DNA of 64,000 nucleotides from an uncultured Anaerolineae bacterium (lineage in GTDB: Bacteria; Chloroflexota; Anaerolineae; Aggregatilineales; UBA2796). The stretch spans positions 22,092 through 86,091 of the forward strand of contig CALKXH010000093.1 in NCBI GenBank assembly GCA_938005675.1. Reading direction: 5' to 3'. This document shows, one piece after another, positions 33,661 to 42,927 of this stretch. The position numbers and the translations under genes were made by a program. The notes beneath the pieces were generated by a model. It made no database searches, was not told where the DNA came from, and worked only from the letters and a program-made list of their open reading frames with translations. Every line of letters starts with the position of its first letter. Position 1 is the stretch's first letter.

Positions 33661-35031
33661 CTAGCGCAGAGCTTCTGCGACGATAGCTTGCAGGTCAGCC
33701 TCGAGCTTGTTGATCTCCGCCTCCAAGTCCATCGTCTTGCCGGTATCGCCGTAGAGCTGGCTGCGGAAATCGGCGAAGCGCTGGATGCCCTTCGGGAAGT
33801 TCGGGAAGAACGACTCGTGATGCGGCGAAGCAGCGTACTCAAGGCTGGCTGGCACGATATCCCAGTTGGTCACCGACGGGAACGACTCCTGACGCAGCTT
33901 GGTGGCTGCCTCTTGCAGGTCGGGGCGGGCAGGGTAGCCGCCGTAGGTCAAGAGCAACTCAGGCGCAGCCTCGCCCAGCAGGTACATCAGCACTTTGAAG
34001 GCAGCGTCGGGATTCTTGCTGGCTTTGGTGATGCGGAAGGTGTCGGCGTCGGTCGGCACGTGGTACTGCCCCTTGTAGCTCGGCACGACCGCCAAGTCCC
34101 AGTTGGACTTCAGATCGCCGATGCAGCAGGTGTACCACAGCGGCACGCGGGCCATCGCCACGTTGCCGGAGGCGAAGGCGCTGGGCTGCAGCAGCTCGCT
34201 GCCTTCGTAGGTGGCGTTGGGGATGAAGTAGCGCTTCCACAAGCCGTCGTGCGTCCAGCGCAGCTGCTCGCGCCAGTAGTCGGGCAGGACGACCTTGCCC
34301 AGCTCAGCGTCGTAGACGGGATGCCCGCCGAAGGTGGTCAGCTCGGCGCGCAGCAACGCCCACTGCTGAATGAAGCCGAATTGCCGAATCTGATTCGGGT
34401 CGAAGCCGGGATCGTTGGGCGTCAAGCCGTTGGCGTCGACGGTCAGCTCGACGGCGAGATCAGCCAGCGTCTCCCAGTTCCACTCGCGCTCTTCGCCGTT
34501 CAGCACGTACGGCTCGTTGAAGTTGGCGGGCGGATAGGGCAGCTCAGCCTCATCGAACAGGTCTTTGTTGTAGAAGATCAGCGACGGGAAGACCGCGAAG
34601 GGGATGCCGACCAAGCCCTCCTCGGTGCGGTACAGATTGACGAGGCTCTCCGGGAACTGAGTCAGGTCGTAGTTGTACTTCTCGACCAGCGGCTGCAGAT
34701 CGAGCCAGGCATCGGCGAAGCTGTTGGCGCCGAGGAAGCCGACCGGTCCGACGATATCGGGCGCGTCGCCGGAGGCGATCAGCGTCGCGAGGACGTCATA
34801 AGCCGTCTCGAAGCTGGCGGCGATGTTGATCTTCAACTCGATCTCGTTCTGGCTGGCGTTGAACTTCTCCACCGCACGGTTCTGCACCTCAATTTGAGCG
34901 GGCTGCGAACCCGTGCCGATGCCGACGAACCACGTCACGACGGTGCGGCTCTGTGCCTTGACGTTCGAGAGCGCCGGCACGAGCGCGATCACCGCCACAA
35001 GGAACAGGATCAGTAGCGCTTTGCGAGACAT
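33661..35031 (-). CDS. Sugar ABC transporter substrate-binding protein (family 1)
   Basis: 456 residues from ATG 35031, preceded by AGGAGG. A signal peptide (about 1-26) leads to a two-lobe family 1 fold: VVTWFVGIGTGSQPAQIEVQ, then IASGDAPDIVGPVG and LYRTEEGLVGIPFAVFPSLI. It captures the sugar for the two downstream permeases. Given the CelR-type operators and the GH1 gene, beta-linked oligosaccharides such as cellobiose are the most likely ligand; this is an inference. Confidence 0.9.
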   Translation of the reverse strand: MSRKALLILFLVAVIALVPALSNVKAQSRTVVTWFVGIGTGSQPAQIEVQNRAVEKFNASQNEIELKINIAASFETAYDVLATLIASGDAPDIVGPVGFLGANSFADAWLDLQPLVEKYNYDLTQFPESLVNLYRTEEGLVGIPFAVFPSLIFYNKDLFDEAELPYPPANFNEPYVLNGEEREWNWETLADLAVELTVDANGLTPNDPGFDPNQIRQFGFIQQWALLRAELTTFGGHPVYDAELGKVVLPDYWREQLRWTHDGLWKRYFIPNATYEGSELLQPSAFASGNVAMARVPLWYTCCIGDLKSNWDLAVVPSYKGQYHVPTDADTFRITKASKNPDAAFKVLMYLLGEAAPELLLTYGGYPARPDLQEAATKLRQESFPSVTNWDIVPASLEYAASPHHESFFPNFPKGIQRFADFRSQLYGDTGKTMDLEAEINKLEADLQAIVAEALR

Positions 35032-35093
35032 CGAAAACCTCCTAAAAGTGGCGTGTTCAAGCGAAAACACAGGACTGAATGCCAAAAGGGTGT

Positions 35094-36167
35094 TTATTCC
35101 GATAGGTCGTCTGCTGAGCGGGCATCACCTCCTTTGGGCGTTGGGCTGTGAGCGCCGCAGGATTGGCGGACGATCAGCTCGGTCGGCAAGATGACGTGTT
35201 GCGGCGCGCTGAGCTTGCCGTTGATCAAATCCACCAGCAGACGGGCGGCGGTCTCGCCTTTGGCGCGAATCGGCTGGCGGATGGTCGTCAGGGGCGGATC
35301 GGTCTGCAGGGCGACGTCCACATCGTCGAAGCCGACGAGGCTCAGATCGTCTGGCACGCGCAAGCCCGCCTCGTGAATGGCTTGCAGGGCGCCCGCGGCG
35401 ACCGTGTCGTTTGAGGCGAAGACGGCGTCGGGTTTATGCGGCAGCAGCTGCTGCATGGCGCGGTAGCCCGTCTGGTAATTGAAGTCGCTCTCGACGATCA
35501 GGCGCTCATCGATGGGCAAGCCGGCGGCGCGCAGGGCGTTTCGATAGCCGACCAAGCGGTCACAGCTATCAGCGATAGCTAGGATGCCGGCGATATGGGC
35601 GATCCGCCGCCTGCCCAGCTGGATCAAATGCTGGGTGGCGATCTCGGCGGCGCGCACGTTATCCACGCTGACGTAATTGGTGTTCTCGACGTTAGTCAGC
35701 GGGCGGTCGATCATCACGAAGGGCTGCCGCAGGCGGCTGAGCTTCTCGTAGAGCGGATGATCGCTGGGCAACGAGACGAAGATCAGCCCGTCGGTCAGGT
35801 GTGGGTTGGAGAGCCTGCGCATCAGGTGCTGATCGCTGTGGGTCACTTCGCCCAGCCACATCAGCATGGCGTAGTCGAGTTGGCGGATGGCGTCGCTCAG
35901 CCCGGCAAGGATGAGCGGATAGTAGTTGTTATCGCTGAAGAAGACGTTCGCCGAAGTGGGCATCACCACGCCGAGGATATCGGTGCGCCGCTTGACCAGC
36001 GCACGGGCGGCGGCGTTGGGATGAAAATCTTCTTCCTCGATGATGGCGAGCACGCGCTGGCGGGTCTGTTCGCTGACGTTGGGCGAGTCGTTGATGACGC
36101 GCGAGACAGTCGAGCGCGAGACGCCAGCTTTGCGAGCGATGCTCTCCAAGTCCATCGGCTTGTCCAT
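35094..36167 (-). CDS. LacI-family regulator (CelR-like)
   Basis: 357 residues from ATG 36167 (AGGTGA 7 nt upstream). The helix-turn-helix is LESIARKAGVSRSTVSRVIN (7-26), followed by a ribose-binding-protein-like effector domain to the C-terminus. Two near-matches to TGGGAGCGCTCCCA, the published CelR operator of Thermobifida, lie in its own 5' leader, so autoregulation and control of the operon are likely, with relief by cellobiose or a similar disaccharide. It is the first gene of the minus-strand operon running to GH1, 62 bp before the binding-protein start. Confidence 0.93.
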   Translation of the reverse strand: MDKPMDLESIARKAGVSRSTVSRVINDSPNVSEQTRQRVLAIIEEEDFHPNAAARALVKRRTDILGVVMPTSANVFFSDNNYYPLILAGLSDAIRQLDYAMLMWLGEVTHSDQHLMRRLSNPHLTDGLIFVSLPSDHPLYEKLSRLRQPFVMIDRPLTNVENTNYVSVDNVRAAEIATQHLIQLGRRRIAHIAGILAIADSCDRLVGYRNALRAAGLPIDERLIVESDFNYQTGYRAMQQLLPHKPDAVFASNDTVAAGALQAIHEAGLRVPDDLSLVGFDDVDVALQTDPPLTTIRQPIRAKGETAARLLVDLINGKLSAPQHVILPTELIVRQSCGAHSPTPKGGDARSADDLSE

Positions 36168-36195
36168 CGTCAAATCACCTGAGCGCTTGTCTGAT

Positions 36196-36209
36196 TGATA
36201 GCGCTCCCA
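36196..36209 (-). promoter_or_regulatory. Operator 1 for the LacI-family regulator
   Basis: TGATAGCGCTCCCA matches TGGGAGCGCTCCCA at 12 of 14 positions. It lies in the leader of the LacI gene, 28 bp before its start codon. Confidence 0.75.
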
Positions 36210-36226
36210 GCAGACCAATCTCTTTT

Positions 36227-36240
36227 TGGGATCGCTCCCA
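36227..36240 (-). promoter_or_regulatory. Operator 2 for the LacI-family regulator
   Basis: TGGGATCGCTCCCA matches the CelR operator at 13 of 14 positions. Its centre is 31 bp from operator 1, about three helical turns, so both sites face the same side of the helix. It lies just downstream of the predicted transcription start. Confidence 0.82.
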
Positions 36241-36254
36241 TGAGTCTTAATCTA

Positions 36255-36283
36255 AGCTTAGAGGATATGGCGAGGGCTGTCAA
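36255..36283 (-). promoter_or_regulatory. Promoter of the LacI-led carbohydrate operon
   Basis: On the minus strand TTGACA (36283-36278), 17-bp spacer, TAAGCT (36260-36255). Transcription should start near 36248, just before the two operators. Confidence 0.75.
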
Positions 36284-36361
36284 GCGAATCGGAAAAACGT
36301 AAAGAAAATTTCACATTTGTGCAAAGCGCGAGGCGGGCAGATCGCCGCCCGCCTCAGCCGC

Positions 36362-38851
36362 TCAGCCGAGCTTCAGCGCGCCGCCGTACCAACGCACAGC
36401 CCGCACGCCGCCCAAGCCCCGCAGCAAGCAGACCGTCTGCGGATCGTCGGGCAGCACCTCCAGCAGGTTATCGTCCCAGCGCCCGTCGGGGTCTTCCGCC
36501 TCCAGCCAGACGCCCCGCACCGGACGATCCGCGCTGATCTGATAGCGCCCCTCGCCCAATGCGGTCACTTTGAGCTGCGCCGCGCTGTAGTCGGCGGCTC
36601 GCGGCGGCTCCGGGAAGCGCGCCGCCCGCGCCACGACCGCCTCGCCTTGCCGCAGGCGCGCCGCCCAGACGCACAACCCCTCAGGCGAGGCGCGCTCCCA
36701 AAGCGGCGTAGCCTGATTCGCCTCGATCAGCACGGCGAGCCGCTCGCGGCTGAGCAAGCGCCCGTCGAGCGCCCAGCGATCCAGCTCCAACTCGGCTGCG
36801 ACCGACTGGACGCCCAAGTTGACCGCCCAGCAAGTCACCGTTCCCCCGTCGGCTTGCAGAATCAGGGCGAGCGGCGCGAGAGCGCGCTTGACTCGATAGT
36901 AGGCGGGCTTGGCGCGCAGGAAATAGTCTAGCAGCGCCCAGCTGATGACCGGATAGCAGTCGTTCAGCTGCCAGACCAGCCCCCCGCCGATGTAGCGCCG
37001 CCCCTCGCCGCGCCAACCCAGCCGCCAAGCCTCAAAAGCCGCGCCGACCGCCTCCGCCTGCACCAACTGAGTCAGGTAGACGTAGTCGGGGAGGCTCTCC
37101 GCCGCCTCAAAGACGTCATCAGCGACGTTGCGGGCGAGGTAGTGCTGCAGGCGCAGCGCGCCCTGACCCGCCTTGTTGTGATAGGTCAGGACGGCGCTCT
37201 GCGGCGCGCGATCTTCGGGCGGCGTGAACGCCTCGATAGTCGGCAGGCTCGGCAGCGCTTGCATCCCGAACTCGCTGACGAAGCGCCCGCCGTAGCGCGC
37301 GTAAGCTTGATAGTCCGCCATCTCGCCGTGCCAGATTTCCCAAGTGTGCCTATCGCCGACGGTCTGATCCAGCACGCTCCTGCCCCCGTAGGGGCTGCCC
37401 TGCCAGTAGGGGCGCGTCGGATCGAGGGCGGCGCAGACCTGCGGCAGCAGGCGCTCGTAGATTTCGCGGGCGGGGAAGGCGCTCTGGACGAAGTCGCCCG
37501 TGAAGTCGGGATCGTAGGCGTTCAGCGTCTCGGCGATCTGATAGTCCTCGTTATTGCCGCACCACAGCACGATGCAGGCGTAGTGCCGCAAACGCTTGAG
37601 CTGCGCCGTCGCCTCCGCGCGGACGCTCGCCAAGAAGTCGGCGTGGGCGGGATACATGCCACAAGCGAACATGAAATCCTGCCAGACCAACAAGCCCAGC
37701 TCGTCACACAGCTCGTAGAACGCCTCATCCTCGTAGATGCCGCCGCCCCACACCCGCAGCATCAGCATGTTGGCTTCGGCGGCGGCGCGCAACCACTCGT
37801 GATAGCGCGCGGCGCTCAGGCGCGGCGTGAAGCTATCAGCTGGAATCCAGTTGGCGCCGCCGCAGAAGATCGGGACGTTGTTGACCTCGAAGTAGAAGGA
37901 CGTCCCGTCTTGGTCGGCGAGGGGCGCTTGAATCAGGCGGACGCGCCGAATGCCGATCCGCAGGTCGCGCCGATCCAGCACCGCCTCCGCCACGCCCAGC
38001 AGCTCGATGACGGCGTGGTAGCGCGCCGGCTGCCCGTAGCCGCGCGGCTGCCACAACTGCGGCGCTCTGAGCGTGAAGACGTGCCGCGCCGCGCCGTGAT
38101 CGAGCGCGATTTGCGCCGACTCGACCAGCGCGCCGAACGGATCGTAGAGCGTCAGGCGGACTGCCTCAGCCGCGCCAACGGCGCTGACTGTGGCGCTCAG
38201 CTCGGCGTAGCTCAGATCGTCGCTGAGGGTCGGCTGCAGGTGCCACTCGGCAAGGCGCGCCTTGTACGCCTCAAGGTAGGCGGGGCGCCAGATGCCCGCC
38301 GTCAGCAGCGTCGGACCCCAATCCCAACCGTAGTGATACTGCGCCTTGCGCACGTAGACGCGGCTAGTATCGCCGTTCCAGACGGGGCGGGCGCCGTATT
38401 GTGCCTCCAGCGCCTTGCCGCGCCGCAGCGCCGACTCGAAGCGCACGGCGATGCGATTTTCGCCCTCGCGCAGGTGCGCCTTGACCGCGACTCGTTGCGG
38501 CAGGAACATGTTGGCGCTGCTCAGGACGTGCGCGCCGTTCACATAGACCTCGGCGAAAGTATCGAGACCCTCGAAGCACAGGTCGAGGTGCGGCTGAGCC
38601 AGCTGCTCGGCGCTCAGGCGCACCGTCGCCTCGTACAGCCAGTCCGTCTCGCCGATCCACTGGACAGCCGCCTCGTTCATGCCGAAGAACGGGTCGGGAA
38701 TCTGCCCGTTGCGCAGCAGATCGAGGTGGACGCAGCCGTGCAGCTGGGCGGGCAGCCAGCCCGCGCTCGATTCGAGGGCGGCGGGCAGGTCGCTCTCAGG
38801 CGGGAGCGCCTTGAAGCGCGCTTGATCGATGCGGATGCGTTGTAGCGGCAT
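36362..38851 (-). CDS. GH2 beta-mannosidase
   Basis: 829 residues, typical length. Domains in order: sugar-binding-like (about 1-170), Ig-like (to about 290), TIM barrel (to about 600), then C-terminal beta domains. The acid/base is Glu435 in LWCGNNEDYQ and the nucleophile is Glu527 in FVSEFGMQA; the family phrases WDWGPTLLTAGIWRP and FCGGANWIPADSF are present. No signal peptide. It lies 16 bp after pepF, with its own stop 78 bp before the LacI promoter, so it is a separate transcript from the LacI operon but of matching function (mannan or mannosyl oligosaccharides). Confidence 0.93.
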   Translation of the reverse strand: MPLQRIRIDQARFKALPPESDLPAALESSAGWLPAQLHGCVHLDLLRNGQIPDPFFGMNEAAVQWIGETDWLYEATVRLSAEQLAQPHLDLCFEGLDTFAEVYVNGAHVLSSANMFLPQRVAVKAHLREGENRIAVRFESALRRGKALEAQYGARPVWNGDTSRVYVRKAQYHYGWDWGPTLLTAGIWRPAYLEAYKARLAEWHLQPTLSDDLSYAELSATVSAVGAAEAVRLTLYDPFGALVESAQIALDHGAARHVFTLRAPQLWQPRGYGQPARYHAVIELLGVAEAVLDRRDLRIGIRRVRLIQAPLADQDGTSFYFEVNNVPIFCGGANWIPADSFTPRLSAARYHEWLRAAAEANMLMLRVWGGGIYEDEAFYELCDELGLLVWQDFMFACGMYPAHADFLASVRAEATAQLKRLRHYACIVLWCGNNEDYQIAETLNAYDPDFTGDFVQSAFPAREIYERLLPQVCAALDPTRPYWQGSPYGGRSVLDQTVGDRHTWEIWHGEMADYQAYARYGGRFVSEFGMQALPSLPTIEAFTPPEDRAPQSAVLTYHNKAGQGALRLQHYLARNVADDVFEAAESLPDYVYLTQLVQAEAVGAAFEAWRLGWRGEGRRYIGGGLVWQLNDCYPVISWALLDYFLRAKPAYYRVKRALAPLALILQADGGTVTCWAVNLGVQSVAAELELDRWALDGRLLSRERLAVLIEANQATPLWERASPEGLCVWAARLRQGEAVVARAARFPEPPRAADYSAAQLKVTALGEGRYQISADRPVRGVWLEAEDPDGRWDDNLLEVLPDDPQTVCLLRGLGGVRAVRWYGGALKLG

Positions 38852-38867
38852 AAGTCACCATCACCTC

Positions 38868-40649
38868 TCAGGAGACCTGCACGGTGAGCGCCTCAAGATC
38901 GTTGATCATATCATCGATGATCTGCAAGCCTTGCGCCCAGAAGGTCGGATCGGTCAGATCGACGCCGACTTTGGCGAGGATGCGCTCCGGCGCCTCCGAG
39001 CCGCCGCTCGCCAAGACCTCCAAATAGCGCGGCGCGAAGGCAGCGCCCTCCTGCTTATAGCGGCTGAAGAGCGCCAAGACCAGCAGCTCCCCGAAGGCGT
39101 AGGCGTAGACGTAGCCCGGCGTGCGGATGAAGTGCGGCACGTAGCTCCACCAGATGCCGTAATCGTCGCGCAGGGTCAGGCTGGCGCCGAACATCGCGCG
39201 CTGAGTCTGCAGCCAGAGGGCGCTGAAGCGCTCGACTGAGAGCTCGCCTTCCGCGCGGCGGGCGGTGTGGATGGCGTCTTCGAAGCGATTCATGCTGATC
39301 TGGCGGAAGACGGTGGCGAACGTGTCCTCAATCTTGCTGGCGAGCATCGCCAAGCGCGCCGAAGGGTTGCTCTCGCGCGCCATCAGATCGTTGAAGACCA
39401 GCATCTCGCCGAAGACCGACGCCATCTCGGCGGTGGTGAGGGGCGTGTACGCGCCGAACAGCCCGTGCTGACGCGCCAAGTACTGATGCACGCCGTGTCC
39501 CAGCTCATGGGCGAGGGTCATCACGTCGCGGGCGGCGCCGGTGTAGTTGAGCATGATGAAGGGATGCGCGCTCGGCACGGTCGGGTGCGAGAACGCGCCG
39601 CCGCTCTTATTGGGCACGACGGGCGCGTGAATCCAGTTCTGATCGAAGAATTGGCGCGCCACGTCCGCCATCTGCGGCGAGAACGCGCCGAAGGCATCCA
39701 GCACGATCTGGCGGGCGGATTGCCACGTGTAGCGCGTCTCGGCGCTGGGCAGGGCGGCGTAGCGGTCGTAATCGAAGAGCTCCTCCACGCCCAGCAAGCG
39801 CCGCTTGAGGGCGTAGTAGCGCTCCACGATGTCGTAGCGATCGGTCACGGCGTCGACGAGCGTCTGGACGGCTTGATCGGTCGTCTCGTTGGCGAGGTTG
39901 CGCGCGCTCAGCCACGTCGGGTAGCGGCGGAGGCGATCCTCGCTGGCTTTATCGGCGAGCAGCGTGTTGAAGACGTAGCTGAGCGTCCGCACGTGCGGGC
40001 GCAGACCCGCCGTGATCGAGTCGGCGGCGCGACGGCGCACCTCGCGCTCAGGCGAGTAGAGTTGGCGCATCACGACCGCTTGCGGCACAAGCTGCCCCTC
40101 CCACTCGTAGCGCAAGCCGCTGACCGTCTCCTCGAAGAAGCGCGCCCACGCCTGCCGTCCGGTGACGGCTTTCTCATTGAGAAGTTTCTCTTCAGGCTCG
40201 CTGAGCAGGTGCGGACGGTAGCGCCGCTGCTTGTGCAGATGGTGGCGATAGCGGCTGAGGGCGGGATCGTCGGCGATGCGGGCGGCTTCATCGCTCAGCT
40301 GCGTCCATTCGAGCGTGAAGAAGAGCAGAGTCTGATCGAGTTTGGCATCCGCCTCATTGATGCGCTGCAGCAGCGCGCCGCGCGTCGGATCGGCGGTGTT
40401 AGTCGTCCAGTGCAGGGTGGCGTAGGCGCTCAGCCCGCCCATTTTCTCGTAGATCGCCTCCAGTTCGCGCAGCGCTTCAGCTAATTCGGCGGCGCTCAGG
40501 CTCGCCACGCGCCCGCGATAGCGCTCGGCGAAGCGCTCCGCCGCCGCCTGCGCCTCGGCGAGGTCGCGCGGGATGGCGGGATCGGCGGGATCGGCGTAGA
40601 AGACGCTCAAATCCCACAGCACGTTCTCGGAACCATTGCTTTGGCTCAT
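38868..40649 (-). CDS. pepF: Oligoendopeptidase F (M3 family)
   Basis: 593 residues from ATG 40649 (TTGAGG upstream; an in-frame start at 40745 would add about 32 atypical residues). It is a cytoplasmic zinc peptidase that cleaves short peptides. The zinc site HELGH (381-385) is in [15 protein letters not shown], and the helix-rich M3 body is complete. It would degrade peptides such as those imported by the 21172 transporter. It is followed 16 bp downstream by the GH2 gene and is divergent from the DUF255 gene. Confidence 0.93.
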   Translation of the reverse strand: MSQSNGSENVLWDLSVFYADPADPAIPRDLAEAQAAAERFAERYRGRVASLSAAELAEALRELEAIYEKMGGLSAYATLHWTTNTADPTRGALLQRINEADAKLDQTLLFFTLEWTQLSDEAARIADDPALSRYRHHLHKQRRYRPHLLSEPEEKLLNEKAVTGRQAWARFFEETVSGLRYEWEGQLVPQAVVMRQLYSPEREVRRRAADSITAGLRPHVRTLSYVFNTLLADKASEDRLRRYPTWLSARNLANETTDQAVQTLVDAVTDRYDIVERYYALKRRLLGVEELFDYDRYAALPSAETRYTWQSARQIVLDAFGAFSPQMADVARQFFDQNWIHAPVVPNKSGGAFSHPTVPSAHPFIMLNYTGAARDVMTLAHELGHGVHQYLARQHGLFGAYTPLTTAEMASVFGEMLVFNDLMARESNPSARLAMLASKIEDTFATVFRQISMNRFEDAIHTARRAEGELSVERFSALWLQTQRAMFGASLTLRDDYGIWWSYVPHFIRTPGYVYAYAFGELLVLALFSRYKQEGAAFAPRYLEVLASGGSEAPERILAKVGVDLTDPTFWAQGLQIIDDMINDLEALTVQVS

Positions 40650-40809
40650 CGTAACCTCAAGTCTCTCAAAAAAACGGCTCAGATGGCTTAAGCATACCGC
40701 ATTTGTAGGCGTGACGCTTTTCCGTCTAAAGGCGGAAAGTTGCAAATTTTGCTATCTCAGGCTGAAAATTGTAAAAGGGTTCCCGTTTGCTAGGAAAAAG
40801 GACAATTGC

Positions 40810-42864
40810 ATGAACCGTTTGCAGCACGCCAGCTCGCCTTATTTGCGCCAGCACGCCGATAATCCCGTCGATTGGTACGAGTGGGGCGCCGAGGCGCTCG
40901 AACGCGCCCGCCGCGAGGATAAACCCATCTTGCTGAGCATCGGCTATAGCGCCTGCCATTGGTGTCACGTCATGGCGCACGAGTCTTTCGAAGACCCTGA
41001 GACCGCCGCCATCATGAACCGCGATTTCATCAACATCAAGGTCGACCGCGAAGAGCGCCCCGATCTGGATGACATCTACATGCAGGCGACTCAAATCTTC
41101 ACGCGCGGACACGGCGGCTGGCCGATGACCGTCTTCCTGACGCCCGAGGGCAAGCCTTTCCACGCCGGCACCTACTACCCGCGCGAGGCAGGGCGCGGTA
41201 TGCCCACTTTCCAGCAGATCATGGCGGCAGTCATCGATGCGTGGCGCAATCGGCGCGAGCAGGTCTATCACGTTGCCGAGCAGATCGCCGAGGGCTTGCA
41301 GCGCGACCTGCTCGATCTGGGCGAGTCGGGCAGCGCCCTAGACGCCGAGCTGCTCGAACAAGCCGTCCGCAGAGCGATGCGCGACTTCGATCCGGTCTAC
41401 GGCGGCTTGTCGCGCGCCCAGCCCAAGTTCCCCGCCCCGATGAACTACGAGTTCCTGCTCAGCATGACGCCTTACCTCGCCGACGCCGACTTGCGCGCTC
41501 GCGCGCTTGAGGTGGTCACGTTCACCCTCAAAAAGATGGCGCGCGGCGGCATATATGACCAGATCGGCGGCGGCTTCCATCGCTACAGCGTGGATCGGAT
41601 GTGGCTCGTGCCGCACTTCGAGAAGATGCTCTACGATAACGCCCAGCTCAGCCGCTTGTATCTGCACGCTTGGCAGGCGACGGGCGAGGCGTTCTTCAAG
41701 CGGATTGCCGAGGAGATTTACGACTATCTGCTGCGCGAGATGCAAGCGCCCGAAGGCGGCTTCTACAGCAGCACCGACGCCGATAGCGAGGGCGAGGAGG
41801 GCAAGTTCTTCGTCTGGAGCTTGGAGGAGCTGCGCGCCATCTTGCCGCCTGAGGTGGCTGAATCCGCCATCGCCTACTGGGATGTGACCGAGAGCGGCAA
41901 CTTCGAGGGGCGTAACATCCTGCATGTGCCGGCTGAGCCGAGTCAGGTGGCGCTCAAGCTGGGCATCCCGCTGGAGACCCTCGAGGCGCACATCGCGCAG
42001 GCGCGCCAGATGCTCTACGCCAAGCGCCAAGAGCGCGTGCCGCCTCACTGCGACGATAAAATCCTCGCGGCGTGGAACGGCTTAGCCATCGCCAGCCTCG
42101 CAGAGGCAGCGCGAGTCTTGGGGCGCGCCGACTGCCGCCAAGCGGCTGTGCGCGCCGCCGAGTTCATCCTCGCCCAGATGTATCCCGACGGGCGCTTGCT
42201 GCGCAGCTACCGCGCGGGGCGCGCCCAGCTGAGCGGCTACCTTGAGGACTACGCCTGCCTGATCGACGCGCTATTGCAGCTCTACCAGACCACCTTCGAG
42301 GCGCGTTGGCTGGAGGAAGCCATCGCCCTAGCCGAGACCGTCCTGACTTACTTCGCGGCTGAGGACGGCGGCTTCTACGATACCAGCAGCGATCACGAGC
42401 AGCTGATCGCCCGCCCGCGCAACCTGCAAGATAACGCCATGCCCAGCGGCAACAGCCTCCTGGCTAAGGTGCTGACTCAGCTGGCTGCTTACACGGGCGA
42501 GGTCGGCTATAGCGAGGCGGCGCGCGCGGCGCTCACACCTTTGGCGGGCGCCATGCGCGAGTATCCGCTCGCTTTCGGCGAGGCGCTCGGCGCGGCGCGC
42601 CTGCTGGTACACGGCGTTCAAGAGGTGGCGATCCTCGGCGCGCCCGACGCCCCGCAAACCGTCGCCCTGCTCGAAGTTTTGCAGCGCGGCTACTATCCCA
42701 ACGCGGTGGTGGCGCACGCCGCCGATGCGAGCGAGATGTTCCCGCCGCTCTTGGGCGAGCGCGAGCTGATCGACGGGCAGCCGACCGCCTACGTCTGCCG
42801 CCAATTCGTCTGTCAGCTGCCCGTCCACACGCCCGAGGCGCTGCGCGCGCAGCTGGGCGGCTAG
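40810..42864 (+). CDS. DUF255 thioredoxin-domain protein (YyaL/SSP411 type)
   Basis: 684 residues from ATG 40810 (AAAGGAC 7 nt upstream). An N-terminal thioredoxin-like domain (about 1-160) with [19 protein letters not shown] and the CHWC motif (Cys49, Cys52) is followed by an (alpha/alpha)6 barrel (about 170-684) as in N-acylglucosamine epimerases. The conserved phrases [17 protein letters not shown] and [20 protein letters not shown] are intact. The role in bacteria is uncertain; a redox or sugar-linked function is proposed for the family. A bidirectional terminator follows. Confidence 0.92.
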   Translation: MNRLQHASSPYLRQHADNPVDWYEWGAEALERARREDKPILLSIGYSACHWCHVMAHESFEDPETAAIMNRDFINIKVDREERPDLDDIYMQATQIFTRGHGGWPMTVFLTPEGKPFHAGTYYPREAGRGMPTFQQIMAAVIDAWRNRREQVYHVAEQIAEGLQRDLLDLGESGSALDAELLEQAVRRAMRDFDPVYGGLSRAQPKFPAPMNYEFLLSMTPYLADADLRARALEVVTFTLKKMARGGIYDQIGGGFHRYSVDRMWLVPHFEKMLYDNAQLSRLYLHAWQATGEAFFKRIAEEIYDYLLREMQAPEGGFYSSTDADSEGEEGKFFVWSLEELRAILPPEVAESAIAYWDVTESGNFEGRNILHVPAEPSQVALKLGIPLETLEAHIAQARQMLYAKRQERVPPHCDDKILAAWNGLAIASLAEAARVLGRADCRQAAVRAAEFILAQMYPDGRLLRSYRAGRAQLSGYLEDYACLIDALLQLYQTTFEARWLEEAIALAETVLTYFAAEDGGFYDTSSDHEQLIARPRNLQDNAMPSGNSLLAKVLTQLAAYTGEVGYSEAARAALTPLAGAMREYPLAFGEALGAARLLVHGVQEVAILGAPDAPQTVALLEVLQRGYYPNAVVAHAADASEMFPPLLGERELIDGQPTAYVCRQFVCQLPVHTPEALRAQLGG

Positions 42865-42874
42865 AGCGACCACA

Positions 42875-42905
42875 AAAAAGGCGGATCGTGACGATCCGCC
42901 TTTTT
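42875..42905. terminator. Bidirectional intrinsic terminator
   Basis: A 14-bp stem (42875-42888 with 42892-42905, TGA loop) whose outer part is A-run / T-run, usable on both strands. It separates the convergent DUF255 and hydrolase-like genes. Confidence 0.9.
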
Positions 42906-42927
42906 CAGCGCCCGATCGGCGCTCAGC

